From Zizania palustris (lineage: Eukaryota; Streptophyta; Magnoliopsida; Poales; Poaceae), in assembly GCA_019279435.1 (NCBI GenBank), contig JAAALK010000079.1, positions 98,667,332 through 98,731,331 of the forward strand: 64,000 bases of DNA, in the 5' to 3' direction. Shown piece after piece: positions 23,037-33,205 of the stretch. The notes beneath the pieces are model-generated. The model saw only the letters and a program-made list of their open reading frames with translations. It made no database searches and was not told where the DNA came from. How positions within the stretch are numbered: position 1 is the first letter of the stretch; every line of letters starts with the position of its first letter. Made by a program: the position numbers and the translations under genes.

Positions 23037-24660
23037 TGACTCTAGGCAGAACAGAGGATCGCACTTTGAGCCACGCTTTGGTCTAGACTCTTACACTTCT
23101 TTCTGCTTTCCGTCTTTTGAGCAGATGACTCGACACAAGTTTATCTCTTTTTCTAAACCTGGTGTTGGACCATTTGCTCCCCCTTATGACCATTAATATT
23201 ATAACATCGAGGCATGGAGGACATATAGATCATGGATTTAGGATGCTCTCGCCACATGACAGGACATCGCAGATGGTTCTCCAGCCTCACTTCCCTGAGC
23301 TCCGAAGAGTACATCACTTTCGGGAACAATAGTCAAGGTAAGGTACATTGTTTTGGCTCAATTCGGATTTCTAAGAATTTCTCCTTGAAGAATGTTGCTT
23401 TGGTTGGAAATTTGGGCTTTAATTTGGTTTCTGTTTCGCAACTTCTTGAGGAAGGCTTAGAGGTTCATTTTAAGAAGGGCATGTATTGTGTTATTGATTC
23501 TAGAGGATCTTTGGTTTGCCAGATCTTACCCTTCAGTAAGGTTTTTTGGATTGATTTCTTTAGTTCTTTTGGCCCTTCTCGCTGTTTGATTGATGGATCC
23601 TCTTTTAATCTCTAGAGGTGGCTTGGGAGGTTAGGTCATTTGAGCTTTGATCTGCTAGTCAGATTGAGTTCTATGGACCTCATCCGAGGATTGCCCAAGC
23701 TTAAGATGGAGAAGGATCTAGTTTGTCATCCTTGTCGTCATGGGAAAATGGTTGCCGCTTCTCACGCACCTGTGACTCAGGTGATGACTTCGTACCTAGG
23801 AGAGCTATTACACATGGATATTGTTGGTCCAGCTCGGGTACGTTCAGTCGGTGGAAAGTGGTATGCGCTTGTGATAGTTGACGATTTTTCTCGGTTCTCG
23901 TGGGTTTTCTTTTTGGAGTCTAAGGATGAGGCTTTTCGGTTTGTTCATGACCTGATTCTGAAGGTGAAGAATGAGAACAATGGTCGGATGCGAACAATTC
24001 ACTCTGACAATGGTTCTGAGTTCAAGAATTCTTAATTCGTCAGCTTTTATAGTGATCAGGGTCTTGAGCACCAGTTTTCTTCCCCTTACACTCCCCCATA
24101 GAATAACGTTGTGGAACGAAAGAACTGCACGCTAGTCGAGATGGCCAGGACGATGCTCGATGAGCATAGGACTCCTAGGCGCTTTTGGGCCGAAGCTATG
24201 AACACAGTTTGCTATCTAGCCAACCGCATTTTTCTTAAAGCTTACCTAGGTAAAACATCATATGAGTTGTGGTTTGGCAGACAGCTCAAGGTGAGCCACT
24301 TGCGAGTGTTTGGCTGCAAGTTCTTTGTGCTCAAGAAGGGAGGGCATTTGGACAAGTTTGAGTCTCATTGCTGGGCTGGAGTCTCTCTTGGTTATGCTTT
24401 GCATTCTCGAGGCTTCCGTGTTTGGAACCTCGACTCCCAACATCTTGTCGAGACTTGTGATGTTTCTTTCGATGAGTCCTTGCCTTCAATTACTCCTTTT
24501 GAGCTTTCTGGTGATGATGAGCTTGGAGAGTCCATCTTCGAGGAAGATGATGACACTCCTGCTGTTCATGAGGGTGGGCCTTCTGCACAACCTACAGACC
24601 CCCACACTTTTTGAGACTTCGACTGAGGACGAAGGCAGACCTTTGATCACTACTTCCACT
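23037..24660 (+). pseudogene. Sirevirus 2 protease/integrase
   Basis: After a degraded stretch (23037-23231) the protease region reads MDLGCSRHMTGHRRWFSSL at 23232, with DLG for the expected DSG. GAG-pre-integrase and zinc domain follow (RLGHLSFDLL, then CHPCRHGK), and the catalytic core: Asp in HMDIVGPARV, Asp in HSDNGSEFKNS, Glu in the VERKN motif at 24110. The C-terminal part runs to about 24610 (GYALHSRGFRVWNLDSQHLV). Stops at 23613-23615 (a Trp codon in related copies), 24033 and 24612 break it. Confidence 0.87.
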
Positions 24661-25576
24661 TCGATCGAGCCCCCTTAGTTGAGTCTAGAGGTGCCAGCTG
24701 CTGACTCCGGTGAGGTGACATCTGATCATCTAGGATCCCAAGCAGTTCAGTGTGATCACCCCTCAGAGCTCATCATCGGTGATCTCACTACTAGATCTTT
24801 GCGTTCTCAGGCTGATTCACTCGCTGTTTTTGCTGAGTATGCTTTTGTTGCCACTTTTGAGCCTAGAGATGTTGCTCACGTTCTATCTGATGCAAATTGG
24901 ATAAATGCCATGCAAGAAGAACATGGAAATTTTGTTCGCAATCGGGTTTGCACACTAGTTGAGCTGCCACCTAGATGCAATGCCATAAGCACCAAGTGGG
25001 TGTTTAAAAACAAGCAAGGTGAAGATGGGTTTGTGGTGCGCAACAAAGCTCGATTAGTTGCCTAAGGTTTTTTCCAGAAGGTGGTATTGATTTTGAGGAG
25101 ACTTTTGCCCCTATTGCCCGTCTTGAGTCTATTCACATACTTTTGGCATTCGCTGCTTCGAAAGGTTTTAAGCTTTTTCAAATGGATGTCAAGAGTGTTT
25201 TTTTGAATGGGTATATAGAGGAGGAAGTGTATGCTAGGCAGTCCCCCGTTTTTGAAAACCCTAAGTTTCCTCGACATGTTTTCAAGTTGCAGAAAGCTTT
25301 ATATGGTCTGAAGCAAGCTCCTAGGGCTTGGTATGATCATTTAAAGCAGTTGTTGTTAGGAAACACCTTTCTGATTGGTTCTGTGGACAGAACTCTTTTA
25401 TTGCTTAGAGTTGGCTCTGGTTTCTTGATTGCTCAGATTTACATGGACAACATTTTTTTGGTGGTTCTACGAATGAGCTTGTGTCCTTGTTTTCTGAGAA
25501 AATGCATAGTGAGTTTTAGATGAACTTGATGGGTGAGCTCAAGTACTTCTTAGGGATCCAGATCAAGCAGACCAAG
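24661..25576 (+). pseudogene. Sirevirus 2 reverse transcriptase, N-terminal part
   Basis: Reverse transcriptase blocks: WINAMQEEHGNFVRNRVCTL and STKWVFKNKQGEDG (24898-25065), then FKLFQMDVKSVFLNGYIEE and KALYGLKQAPRAWYDHLK (25143-25360). The active site reads YMDN where YVDD is expected, which would remove one catalytic aspartate. The frame breaks at 25065 and again near 25480. At 25576 the gene is split by a solo LTR; the same frame resumes on its far side at 28893. Confidence 0.87.
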
Positions 25577-26062
25577 TGTAACACCCCAAGAAATAAAAAC
25601 AAATAAAATAAAGAAAAATATTATTTAAATCATTTCTGGATTTATTCATTAAAGGAAAATCATAAAAGAACCCAAATAAAGTCAAACAGGGAGAAATATT
25701 CAAAATATGGACCTGAAAATTTTATGAGATAAACTAGAGGACAAAATATAATTTTAGGAATTTTTACAAATTTTTATCAATATTGATTCAATCCTTAAAC
25801 AAATATATGAATTACTGGATTTATTTTAAATCAGAAAAGAATTAAAAATCAAAACGGGCCTCAACCTCCAAAGTAACCGAGCCCAGCCCAGTCCAAACCG
25901 TGAGTCACTGACCAGTGGGGCCCGCTTGTCGGCGCCGCTTCCCTCCTCTCTCTCTCCCGCGCCCGCCCCCGCCTGGTCCACCTGTCAGTCTCAGCCGCGC
26001 CCCCTTCCTCCCTCTGGCAGGTGTGGCCCGCCTGTCGGCCCCTTTCCTTTTCCGTTCGCCCA

Positions 26063-26087
26063 CTGACAGGTGGAGCCCACCTGTCAG
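26063..26087. repeat. Perfect inverted repeat, 11-bp arms
   Basis: Arms CTGACAGGTGG (26063-26073) and CCACCTGTCAG (26077-26087) flank a 3-bp centre. Variants of CCACCTGTCAG recur several times between 25900 and 26100, upstream of the TATA box of the solo LTR. Confidence 0.8.
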
Positions 26088-26348
26088 ATTCGTCTTCCTC
26101 CTTGGAAGGGGATCGCCCCCTTCCTTCCTCCCGGCGATCACCTTCTGTTTCTCGCCGCCGCCCGCCCGCGATCGCCCTGATCACCCCCGGATCACCTTCC
26201 CCGCATGCCACCGCCTCCCTTCCATCCATGGCGACGCGTTTACGCGCTTAAGGAAATCTATCTGAAGCTTTTGGAAACCCTCGCCGGAGATGGAAACCAA
26301 CCTTCAGGTTCCCCGGAATTCCCTGCCATCTGGACACCGGCGACCCCA

Positions 26349-26356
26349 TATAAATA
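26349..26356 (+). promoter_or_regulatory. TATA box of the solo LTR
   Basis: TATAAATA, about 770 bp into the LTR. The equivalent in the downstream LTR is TATTTAA at 58103-58109. It implies a transcript start near 26380 and an R region of more than 2 kb. Confidence 0.65.
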
Positions 26357-27500
26357 CCCCTGTAGACGCCGCCCTCTGCCCACACCGTAGCAGCCCGAGC
26401 CGAGCGAGAGCAGATCGCCATTTCCCATTTTTCGGGCTCCCTCTCTGTCCCAGCTCCGGCGAGCCATCGTCGTCGACCCCGGCCTCCTCCGCCTTAGCCA
26501 CCACCACCGACGAGACCACCGGAGCCCGCTCATCATCGGCCACCCCTCCGTCGGTCGTGAAGACCACCGGATCGTTGTCGCCGTCGAGCACCCGAAACCT
26601 CCCCGCCGTCTACGCTCACCGCCGGTCACCTCCGGGCCCCCTTCGTCGCCACTGAAGGTACTATCAGGTCCCCCGTCACCTTCGCGTTCCATTTCTGGCC
26701 CTAGCTAGGCATGTAGGCGCTCGCCGCCGCCGCCGTGGACGCACCGGAGCCCGCCGTCGCCGGAGACGAAGGGGGTACGTGCCCCCTTGCGTCGTGCCGT
26801 GCCGGATCGCGCCGCGACCGCACGATCGCGATCGGAGGGCTAGGATTAAATCCCTCCGGGATTTAATCTGGGCCCTCGGATCTGGTCAAAGGGGTATCGA
26901 GGCCTCTCGGCCGTCGATCGCCACTTAAACCCCAGAAGTGATCTCGAGCGTCCACGCGTACCGGTTCGGTATGATTTAATCGTGGCCGTCCGATTTCATT
27001 AAAACCTTCCCGCCTCGCGCCCGATCACCGGATCCAGATCCGATGGTCCTGGTTGACCCGGTTCACGCGCACAGTGCAGCAGTCCACCGTGGGCCTGGCT
27101 CACCGTGGACCAGAACCCTTTTTCAGTTTAAATAAAATTCCAGAAAATGATTTAAACTTTGAAAATTCATAACTTGCTCATTTTAACTCCAAATTTCACC
27201 ATTCAAATTTTGTTAAATCCAGAATAACATTCTCTACACATTAATGCCATAAAAACAGTATGTTACTGTTACCCAAAATATTTTTAACAAATAAAAGAAT
27301 AAAAACCCCTTAGGGATAAATTATTAATTCAGAAAAATAAATTAGAAAGCCCTAAGAAATTAAGTTTACTGTTTATTCACCAAACATCAGAATATTAAAA
27401 CTTTATTCCACCTAGTAAAACCCACAAATGTGTATGTTTAGTATTTGGTGAATTTTTGTCTGTTTATTGAATGTACTGTTTATTTTTCCGTATCGAGAAG

Positions 27501-28676
27501 ACTACGAGTTCATCGAGGAGCAGGAGTTCTACCCCGAGGTTCCTCCATCACCATTTGCTGATAAAGGCAAGTCATCGACCACCTCTGTGGAAACAGTTGA
27601 TCATATTTGAGCCCATGTTTTAATAAAATATCGCTATAACTCATAGGTTGTTATTGCATTAGTCAAATATCAAAGCCTTACACTTATATTTATTAGATCC
27701 CCGTCCTTGTGTGCAAACCCAAGCCATGCTTATTGAGCCTTAACTCCTTGTCACTCTACAAATATTATATTAGCTAGTGCCCAATGTACCGGCACAACTG
27801 CTATAGGATATAAAGAATGAGTCGTAGATAGCTGGATTCTGTATATGAATTTCCCTGTTATTCTCGTCTCTGGACTCTGTTGGAGTTGGCTAAGTTATAA
27901 GTATGGTGGGTTCCGGGTGCAAGCTCGGGCATTGGTTTGTTGCACCCGGGGCACTATAAGGACCGGTCTGCGGGATCTGTTGCAAAGCACTTCCGTACTA
28001 ACCACAAGTCTAATGGGTAAGTCCTAACTGGAAGTATGGAATACTCCGGCCCGATGCACCATAGGGGAGGGGGCAAGGGGCAAGCCTGCGGGCGACTTGT
28101 ACCGACGAGGCTCAAGGGGGGGTATGGTGGGGCTCCGATGCGTCGGGACACCATATGAAACCTATAAGAGGGTGCTGTTGAGTCGGGGAGGACTATATGG
28201 AAGGTTTTGGCACGAGTTCCCGTGAAATGGGTCATCTCATTACACTTCGGTGTAGGTGATGAGTGCGTGCCTTGTGGGTACAGTGGTACATCTCTAATCA
28301 GAGTAAAATCAATCTTTTCGAAAAGTCGAGCCCACGGTCAAGGGCGGGTTGTGTGACTACTCGCAGTTAGTTTACAATTGTGTGAACGGTTGAGTTATTC
28401 ATGGCATGTAAGGACTGTTGAGCGAGGTGGGGCTGACTGTACCCCTCGAGTTAGAAGATGATGATGCATACACATGTTTATGTTTCAGTGCTAATAAATT
28501 GTTCACATTAAATTGCTTTACAAACTATTCGCTTCCGCAAAACTAGCCACTATCTCCCTTGTTATTATCCTGCATTATATTTGCATTCGGTGGCTTGCTG
28601 AGTACATCTGTACTCACCCCATTGACTTACAACATCAGAGCCCGTCTACTACGAGGAGGATGCAGGTCTGGAGTAG
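27501..28676 (+). CDS. Conserved two-exon acidic coding segment inside the solo LTR
   Basis: Function unknown and not recognised. Proposed internal exon 27501-27566 (66 bp) follows an AG and ends at AAG|GCAAGT, the standard form of a GC-AG donor. Proposed last exon 28639-28676 follows ACATCAG and ends in TAG. The joined frame is open: the first part contains EEQEFYPEVPPSPFADKG and the last VYYEEDAGLE before the stop. The LTR at 57320 has the same structure: a 66-bp exon, the same donor and phase, and a related sequence differing largely by synonymous or conservative changes plus one 3-bp indel. A possible first exon ends at 26657 (AAG|GTAC), but no in-frame ATG is found, so the start is unresolved. 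Confidence 0.5.
27913..27949 (+). other. Conserved hairpin in the R region of the solo LTR
   Basis: CCGGGTGCAA (27913-27922) and TTGCACCCGG (27940-27949) are exact complements around a 17-nt loop. The downstream LTR has the matching stem at 59800-59836 with two mismatches, inside a longer block conserved in both LTRs (27903-28027; 59788-59911). Confidence 0.6.
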
Positions 28677-28852
28677 CGACCCAGTCAAGGCGAGACTAGA
28701 AGGAGGTGTTCATCTAGGACCCTTATTTTATTAGTTTCTCTTCACCTTTATTCACTTTTGTATTAATGCGGTCTACGAACCGTGAATGATTGCCCGTATT
28801 GTACGTGGTCGCATGATGAACGTCTTGTTTTATTGGTTTTCTATGGAATTTC

Positions 28853-28858
28853 AATAAA
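28853..28858 (+). terminator. Poly(A) signal near the end of the solo LTR
   Basis: AATAAA lies 30 bp before the LTR end. The corresponding place in the downstream LTR reads AATAAT. It would end transcripts after the two-exon coding segment. Confidence 0.5.
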
Positions 28859-28887
28859 GTCCTGATTTATTAAATCGGGGCGCGACA

Positions 28888-29710
28888 CCAAGGATGGCAT
28901 CTTCATCCACCAGAGAAAGTACACGTGAGACATGTTGAAGAAGTTTGAGATCTGTGGATAACCGACACCTCAGATGACCCCCATGGGCACATCTGGGGGC
29001 CTAGACAAGGACAAGAGTGGCATCAAGGTCAATGAGAGATAGAGAGAGTATCGAGGGATGATCGAATTGCTTCTGTACCTAACTACGACAAGATCGTACA
29101 TTCAGTTCGCCATGGGATTGTGTGCGCGCTTCCAGTCTTCACCACGCGCATCTCATCGGCAAGCTTTCAAGCGCATTTTTAGGTACATTACCTATGCGCC
29201 TGATCTCAGTCTTTACTATTCAGCATCATAATCTCTTGAGTTATCTGGCTTTTCTGACGCTGATTTTGGTGGGTGCTGGCTGGATGGCAAGTCGACTTCT
29301 GGTACTTGCCAATTTCTTAGTTCTTCGATTGTTTCTTGGTATTCGTGTAAACAATCTGGAGTTGCACTTTCAACTACTGAGGCTGAGTATGTAGCTACTG
29401 CTAGCTATTGCTCACAGTTGGTTTGGATGATTTCCACTTTGAAAGATTTTGGGTTAACTTTCCCTGCTAGAGTGCCTTTGTTTTGTGATAGCACCAGCGC
29501 GATTAGTGTAGGGAAAACCCATGTCTTCATTCAAAAACTAAACATATTGATATGCGTTTTCACTTTCTAAGGGATCAATATGAGAAAGGTGTCATTGACC
29601 TTTTTTATGTTAATACCCATCATCAGTTGGCTGACATTCTTACCAAACTCCTAGATCAGTCTATGTTTGAGTGTTTGCAAAGGGATTTGGGAGTTGTGTA
29701 TCCTTTTTAG
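28888..29710 (+). pseudogene. Sirevirus 2 reverse transcriptase end and RNase H
   Basis: Continues the gene split at 25576: DGIFIHQRKYT follows directly after the target duplication. RNase H is readable from about 29210 in broken frames: SDADFGGCWLDGKSTSGT, then STTEAEYVATASYCSQLVW and CDSTSAIS. A frame break near 29520 disrupts the TKHIDMR-like block. The coding part ends near 29710 at a TAG. Confidence 0.85.
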
Positions 29711-30962
29711 GATATTTTGAGTCTTTTCTTTCTTCTTTACTCTTTTATTGAGTCTTTTCGTGTGAGTTCATATTATGCATATTCATATATCACACTTTGA
29801 GCTTGCTTCTATTATATGATTGAACTGCTTTACTCATTCTAGCTAGTATATGCTTTTGAATACTGTCGATGATCATGCTTTGTTTCAGGTCACATGATAT
29901 ATCTAATATTTTTCATATGCATGGATTTTATACTTTAAAATTGAAAAATGATCACCATTGCTTCTGGTAACTAGCATGTGTAGGTTGAATGCTTTTGCTA
30001 TCTTTTACATGCCTGGTAAGCATTGTTCTAGACTGCTTACCATAGCACTTTGGTATGAACTAGGACATTGCAATGTATGCCAAGATCAATTTCTTAAGCT
30101 TCCGATGGTCCTGTTCTGGCCTAGGCTTGACTTGGTCGGTAAGCATAAGGTTGACATGCAAATAACCCCTGGCATAAAAGAAAAAGGAAAGAAAAAGCCG
30201 GAAAATTAAAAAGATAACAAGTTTACTGAAGCTCTTTGTTCTAGACAATGCTTATCTTAGTAGATATCAGCTAGCCTTTACATCTCATGCTATACTCCGC
30301 TTGTCAACTAGAAAATATGGTGATGTTTTTATTTGCAAAAATCTGAAAATACGTGCTAATGACTTTCTTTGGATATTATCTATTGCACTGATCATGTCAA
30401 GTGTCTTAGACAATATTTTGTTCTATACTTGCTAGATGTTGTAATTGTAGTCGATCATATCTAACAAGCATGCTTTTTACACACCACTTGCACCAGTTGC
30501 ATTCATTGCATTTTTGGGGGGAGTTGCATTTCAGGGGGAGCTTGAGTTTGTGTCTCTTTTGAGTGTATTTAGTGTCACTTGATGAATTCAGTTGTCAACA
30601 ATGGAAAGACATTTTGGGTTACTTGATCTTTTAGAAGAGTTTAGGGGGAGTTTTGTCTTCTCTGGGATTTGTTTCAGGGGAAGTTTTAGTCTCTTTTACC
30701 CATACTCTTTGGATATGCTTGTTGATATTTCAGAGATTGCGCTCATTTGAAATTTTTGTTGATTTCTTTTATGTTTAACCATAATGACCATTTTCTGGCT
30801 TTTGTTTGACTTTTGGTCATTAAGGTTAAACCTTTTATTTTATTTTCTTCTTTCTGTTCTCTTGTATTTTGTTTTTCATATTTCCACGTGTTTTGTAGGT
30901 TACAAAGCGTTGATGAAGAAGGTATTGACAATGCACTCATCAAGGGGGAAATTGAGGAGCCA
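29711..30962 (+). other. Sirevirus 2 non-coding 3' region with repeated polypurine tracts
   Basis: No gene. G-rich polypurine tracts occur near 30517-30540 (two), 30641-30650, 30676-30682 and 30941-30950; the last lies just before the 3' LTR. Clusters of such tracts are a known Sirevirus signature. The stretch around 29965-30020 (GTAGGTTGAATGCTTTT) is shared with element 4 at 56592-56608. Confidence 0.7.
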
Positions 30963-32530
30963 TGTTGAAGATCATGGGCCTCATGGCTCCAGAAGTGATG
31001 ACTGATTGTCAACGAAAGTCAAAGAGAGAGAGAGATGAGGAGAAACGACCTGTCATGTCTTGGGCCGCGTGTGACTTAGGTACACGGGCGGCGAGCGACT
31101 AACGGGCAGAGGGGCTGTGGAGTCAGGTCGACCCAATTCGGGTACATGGGCCAGGAACAATAGGGGATTCGTTGGTCTGTTGACCAGGTTTGACCCACGT
31201 AATTAGGCGGTGAGCGATTGCCGGGCTGAGGGAGCCACGGAATCGGATCGGCCCAATCCGGGTACCCGGTGCGAAGACAGCGGATGCTTTGTTGGTTTCG
31301 GCGTAAAACCGACGCATCTATCCAGACCGCCCATCGAAGATCCAATGGTCTTGAAGCGAAACCGTAGCTGCTACGAAAGTTCCACATCTGGAAAAGTTAC
31401 CTTTAGTTAGGATATTACTATTTTGCCTTTTAGGCTCACAGTCTGTGTTAGTCGAGTCTATAAAAATCCTAAGGGCATTTTAGTCTTTTCCAGTTTATTT
31501 TTGCGTCTGTAAAAACCCTAAGGGTATATTGGGGTTTTCCTAATTTATTAGGCTGCCTACAAATAGGGCCACAATCCCTAGGGTTTCCTTAACTCACTTG
31601 AAATTAAAAATCAGAGTTCAATGTTTGGGTTTTCTTCAACCTCTAGCCGCCACTGTTCCATCCCCTTTCCCCATCAGCCACCAGTCTCTATCGCCGAAGG
31701 TTCAGTATTTGTTGGCATATACTCGCTGGTCTTGAAAGCTTCGTCTCCAAGCAATTTTTTCTAGTCCTCTCGTGTGGACGAAGCCTTGTGCACCACTGCC
31801 GGCTCGGTTTACTGCCGCTGGCTGCCGATTCTGCAAAGCCAGCACTTGATTCCGCACTAGCGCTGGAAAAGCACTCGTATCTCCTCGGTTTTTGTCTCAC
31901 CGGGTCGAAGCACACGCACCGGGAAGTGCATCTACAATCTGCATCTTCGCTAGGCATTCAAGAACCACCGAGATAACTCTGTGAGTAGTAAATGCAATGA
32001 TTACATTCTCCTGATTTTCAATGCATTTCTTTTATTGGATGATTTATCCATGTGTCGTTAGTGTTGGTCAAAGTGCTGGAGTGATTTGTTCTTGATTTTT
32101 TGATCATTAAATATTTTATTGAAATACTCATGTACTCTAGATGCATTTTATCTGTCTATTAGATACTATCAATGAATATGCATGAATAGTTTTGATGAAA
32201 TGCTTGTTTAATTTAATATCTACTCATGCACTACATATGTTGCTTTTCGATGATGATATACTGGTTGATGTGCAATGTTTAGTATGATCCATCTAAGAGT
32301 TTTATTATGTTGATCTGATCTGTGAGAAGTTTTAGTCTTCATTTAAGCACTTTGGTGGTGTCTTTTCGTTTAGGACACCAGTTATTTTTAGGCTAGACTA
32401 TTTTAGTGTTTGTGTCTTTGTTCTGTTGTTTGTCTATTGAGGTGCGCTGGGTATTGGAAGAAGGCCATTGATTCAACATAATTTTTGAAGCACCCATTCA
32501 CCCCCTTTGGTCGCTACTTTTGATCCTACA
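30963..32530 (+). repeat. Sirevirus 2 3' LTR, about 1568 bp
   Basis: Begins TGTTGAAGATC after the polypurine tract and ends GATCCTACA. The end matches the end of the LTR at 36974 (GGTCCTACA followed by a PBS), and the two LTRs share blocks such as the CTGTAAAAACCCTA word. A TATA-like ACAAATAG lies near 31559. The 5-bp target copy at the right would be CCAGA (32531-32535); its partner is not in the window. Confidence 0.8.
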
Positions 32531-33205
32531 CCAGATTGCGATCGAGAATCATCTTTATCGGTCTAAAAGATAGCATCGATGTAACCACTTACAACGAGCT
32601 CCTCTTCACCACTGTAAACTAGGAACATATCCTCAGTTTTCTCAAGTACTTGAGGATACTTTTTACAACTGCCCAGTGACTTTCAATTCACTTGGGTTTG
32701 GCTGGTATCTTCTCGTAACACTTAGAGCGCAGAAGACATCTAGGCGTGTACACAACATGGCATACATGATGGATCCGATTGCAGAGGCATACATGATCAC
32801 ACTCATTTTCCCTAGCTCATCAGGTGTTGAGGCACATTGAGTCTTCCTAAGAGAAATACCATGTGACATTGGCATAAAACATTTCTTGAATTCTCCATTT
32901 TGAACCATTTCAAAACCTTGTCAATGTAGATACTCTAGCTTAATCTAATTAGCCGTTTTGATCTATCTCTATAGATCTTTATGCCCAAAATGTATGTTGC
33001 CTCTCCAAGATCTTTTATCGAGAAAATGTTTTTCAATGAAGTCTTGATAGCATTCAACAAAGGAATGTCATTTCTGATCAACAGTATGCCATCCACATAT
33101 AAGACTAGAAATACAAGTAAGCTCCCACTAACCATCTTGGAAACACAATGCTCTTCTTCATTCTTGATGAAACCAAACCCTTTGACTACCTCATCAAAAC
33201 CCCTT
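32531..33205 (-). pseudogene. Fragment of another Ty1/copia pol (reverse transcriptase to RNase H)
   Basis: Minus strand: VVKGFGFIKNEEEHCVSKMV and LYVDGILLIRND (active site YVDG where YVDD is expected), then KDLGEATYILGIKIYRDRSK, MSVIMYASAIGSIMYAM and ALSVTRRYQ. RNase H begins with a YIDA..TDKDDSRSQSG block and is cut at 32531 by the LTR of Sirevirus 2. Its sequence differs clearly from the Sirevirus copies, so it is a different copia lineage, not assigned further. The right edge near 33205 is approximate. Confidence 0.85.

Larger units (their letters stand above)
25577..28887 (+). mobile_element. Solo LTR, 3311 bp, Tekay-type Ty3/gypsy family
   Basis: Starts TGTAACACCCC and ends GCGCGACA, flanked by perfect 5-bp copies CCAAG (25572-25576 and 28888-28892). 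It is related along its length to the 5' LTR at 57320-60760, which starts the same way and is followed by a PBS. A lone LTR with target duplication is the product of recombination between the two LTRs of an insertion. Orientation is plus by comparison with the downstream LTR. It contains a TATA box, a conserved two-exon coding segment and a poly(A) signal. Confidence 0.95.
23037..32530 (+). mobile_element. Sirevirus-type copia element 2 with 3' LTR
   Basis: Plus-strand element beginning abruptly in the gag/protease region next to Tat-B and ending in a complete 3' LTR (30963-32530). Coding order protease, integrase, reverse transcriptase, RNase H. A solo LTR (25577-28887) interrupts the reverse transcriptase. 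Its 3' LTR ends inside the RNase H of another copia (32531-33205), so that copia was the original target. The 5' LTR and most of gag are missing. Confidence 0.85.

Noticed and set aside
25861..26692. Long apparent reading frames on both strands in the GC-rich part of the solo LTR
   Set aside because: High GC lowers stop frequency on both strands. The frames overlap each other, cross the TATA box, and I see no family or frame-specific conservation with the other LTR.
31076..31410. Frames on both strands inside the Sirevirus 2 LTR
   Set aside because: They lie entirely within the LTR, show no known motif, and the related LTR at 35317 does not keep them.
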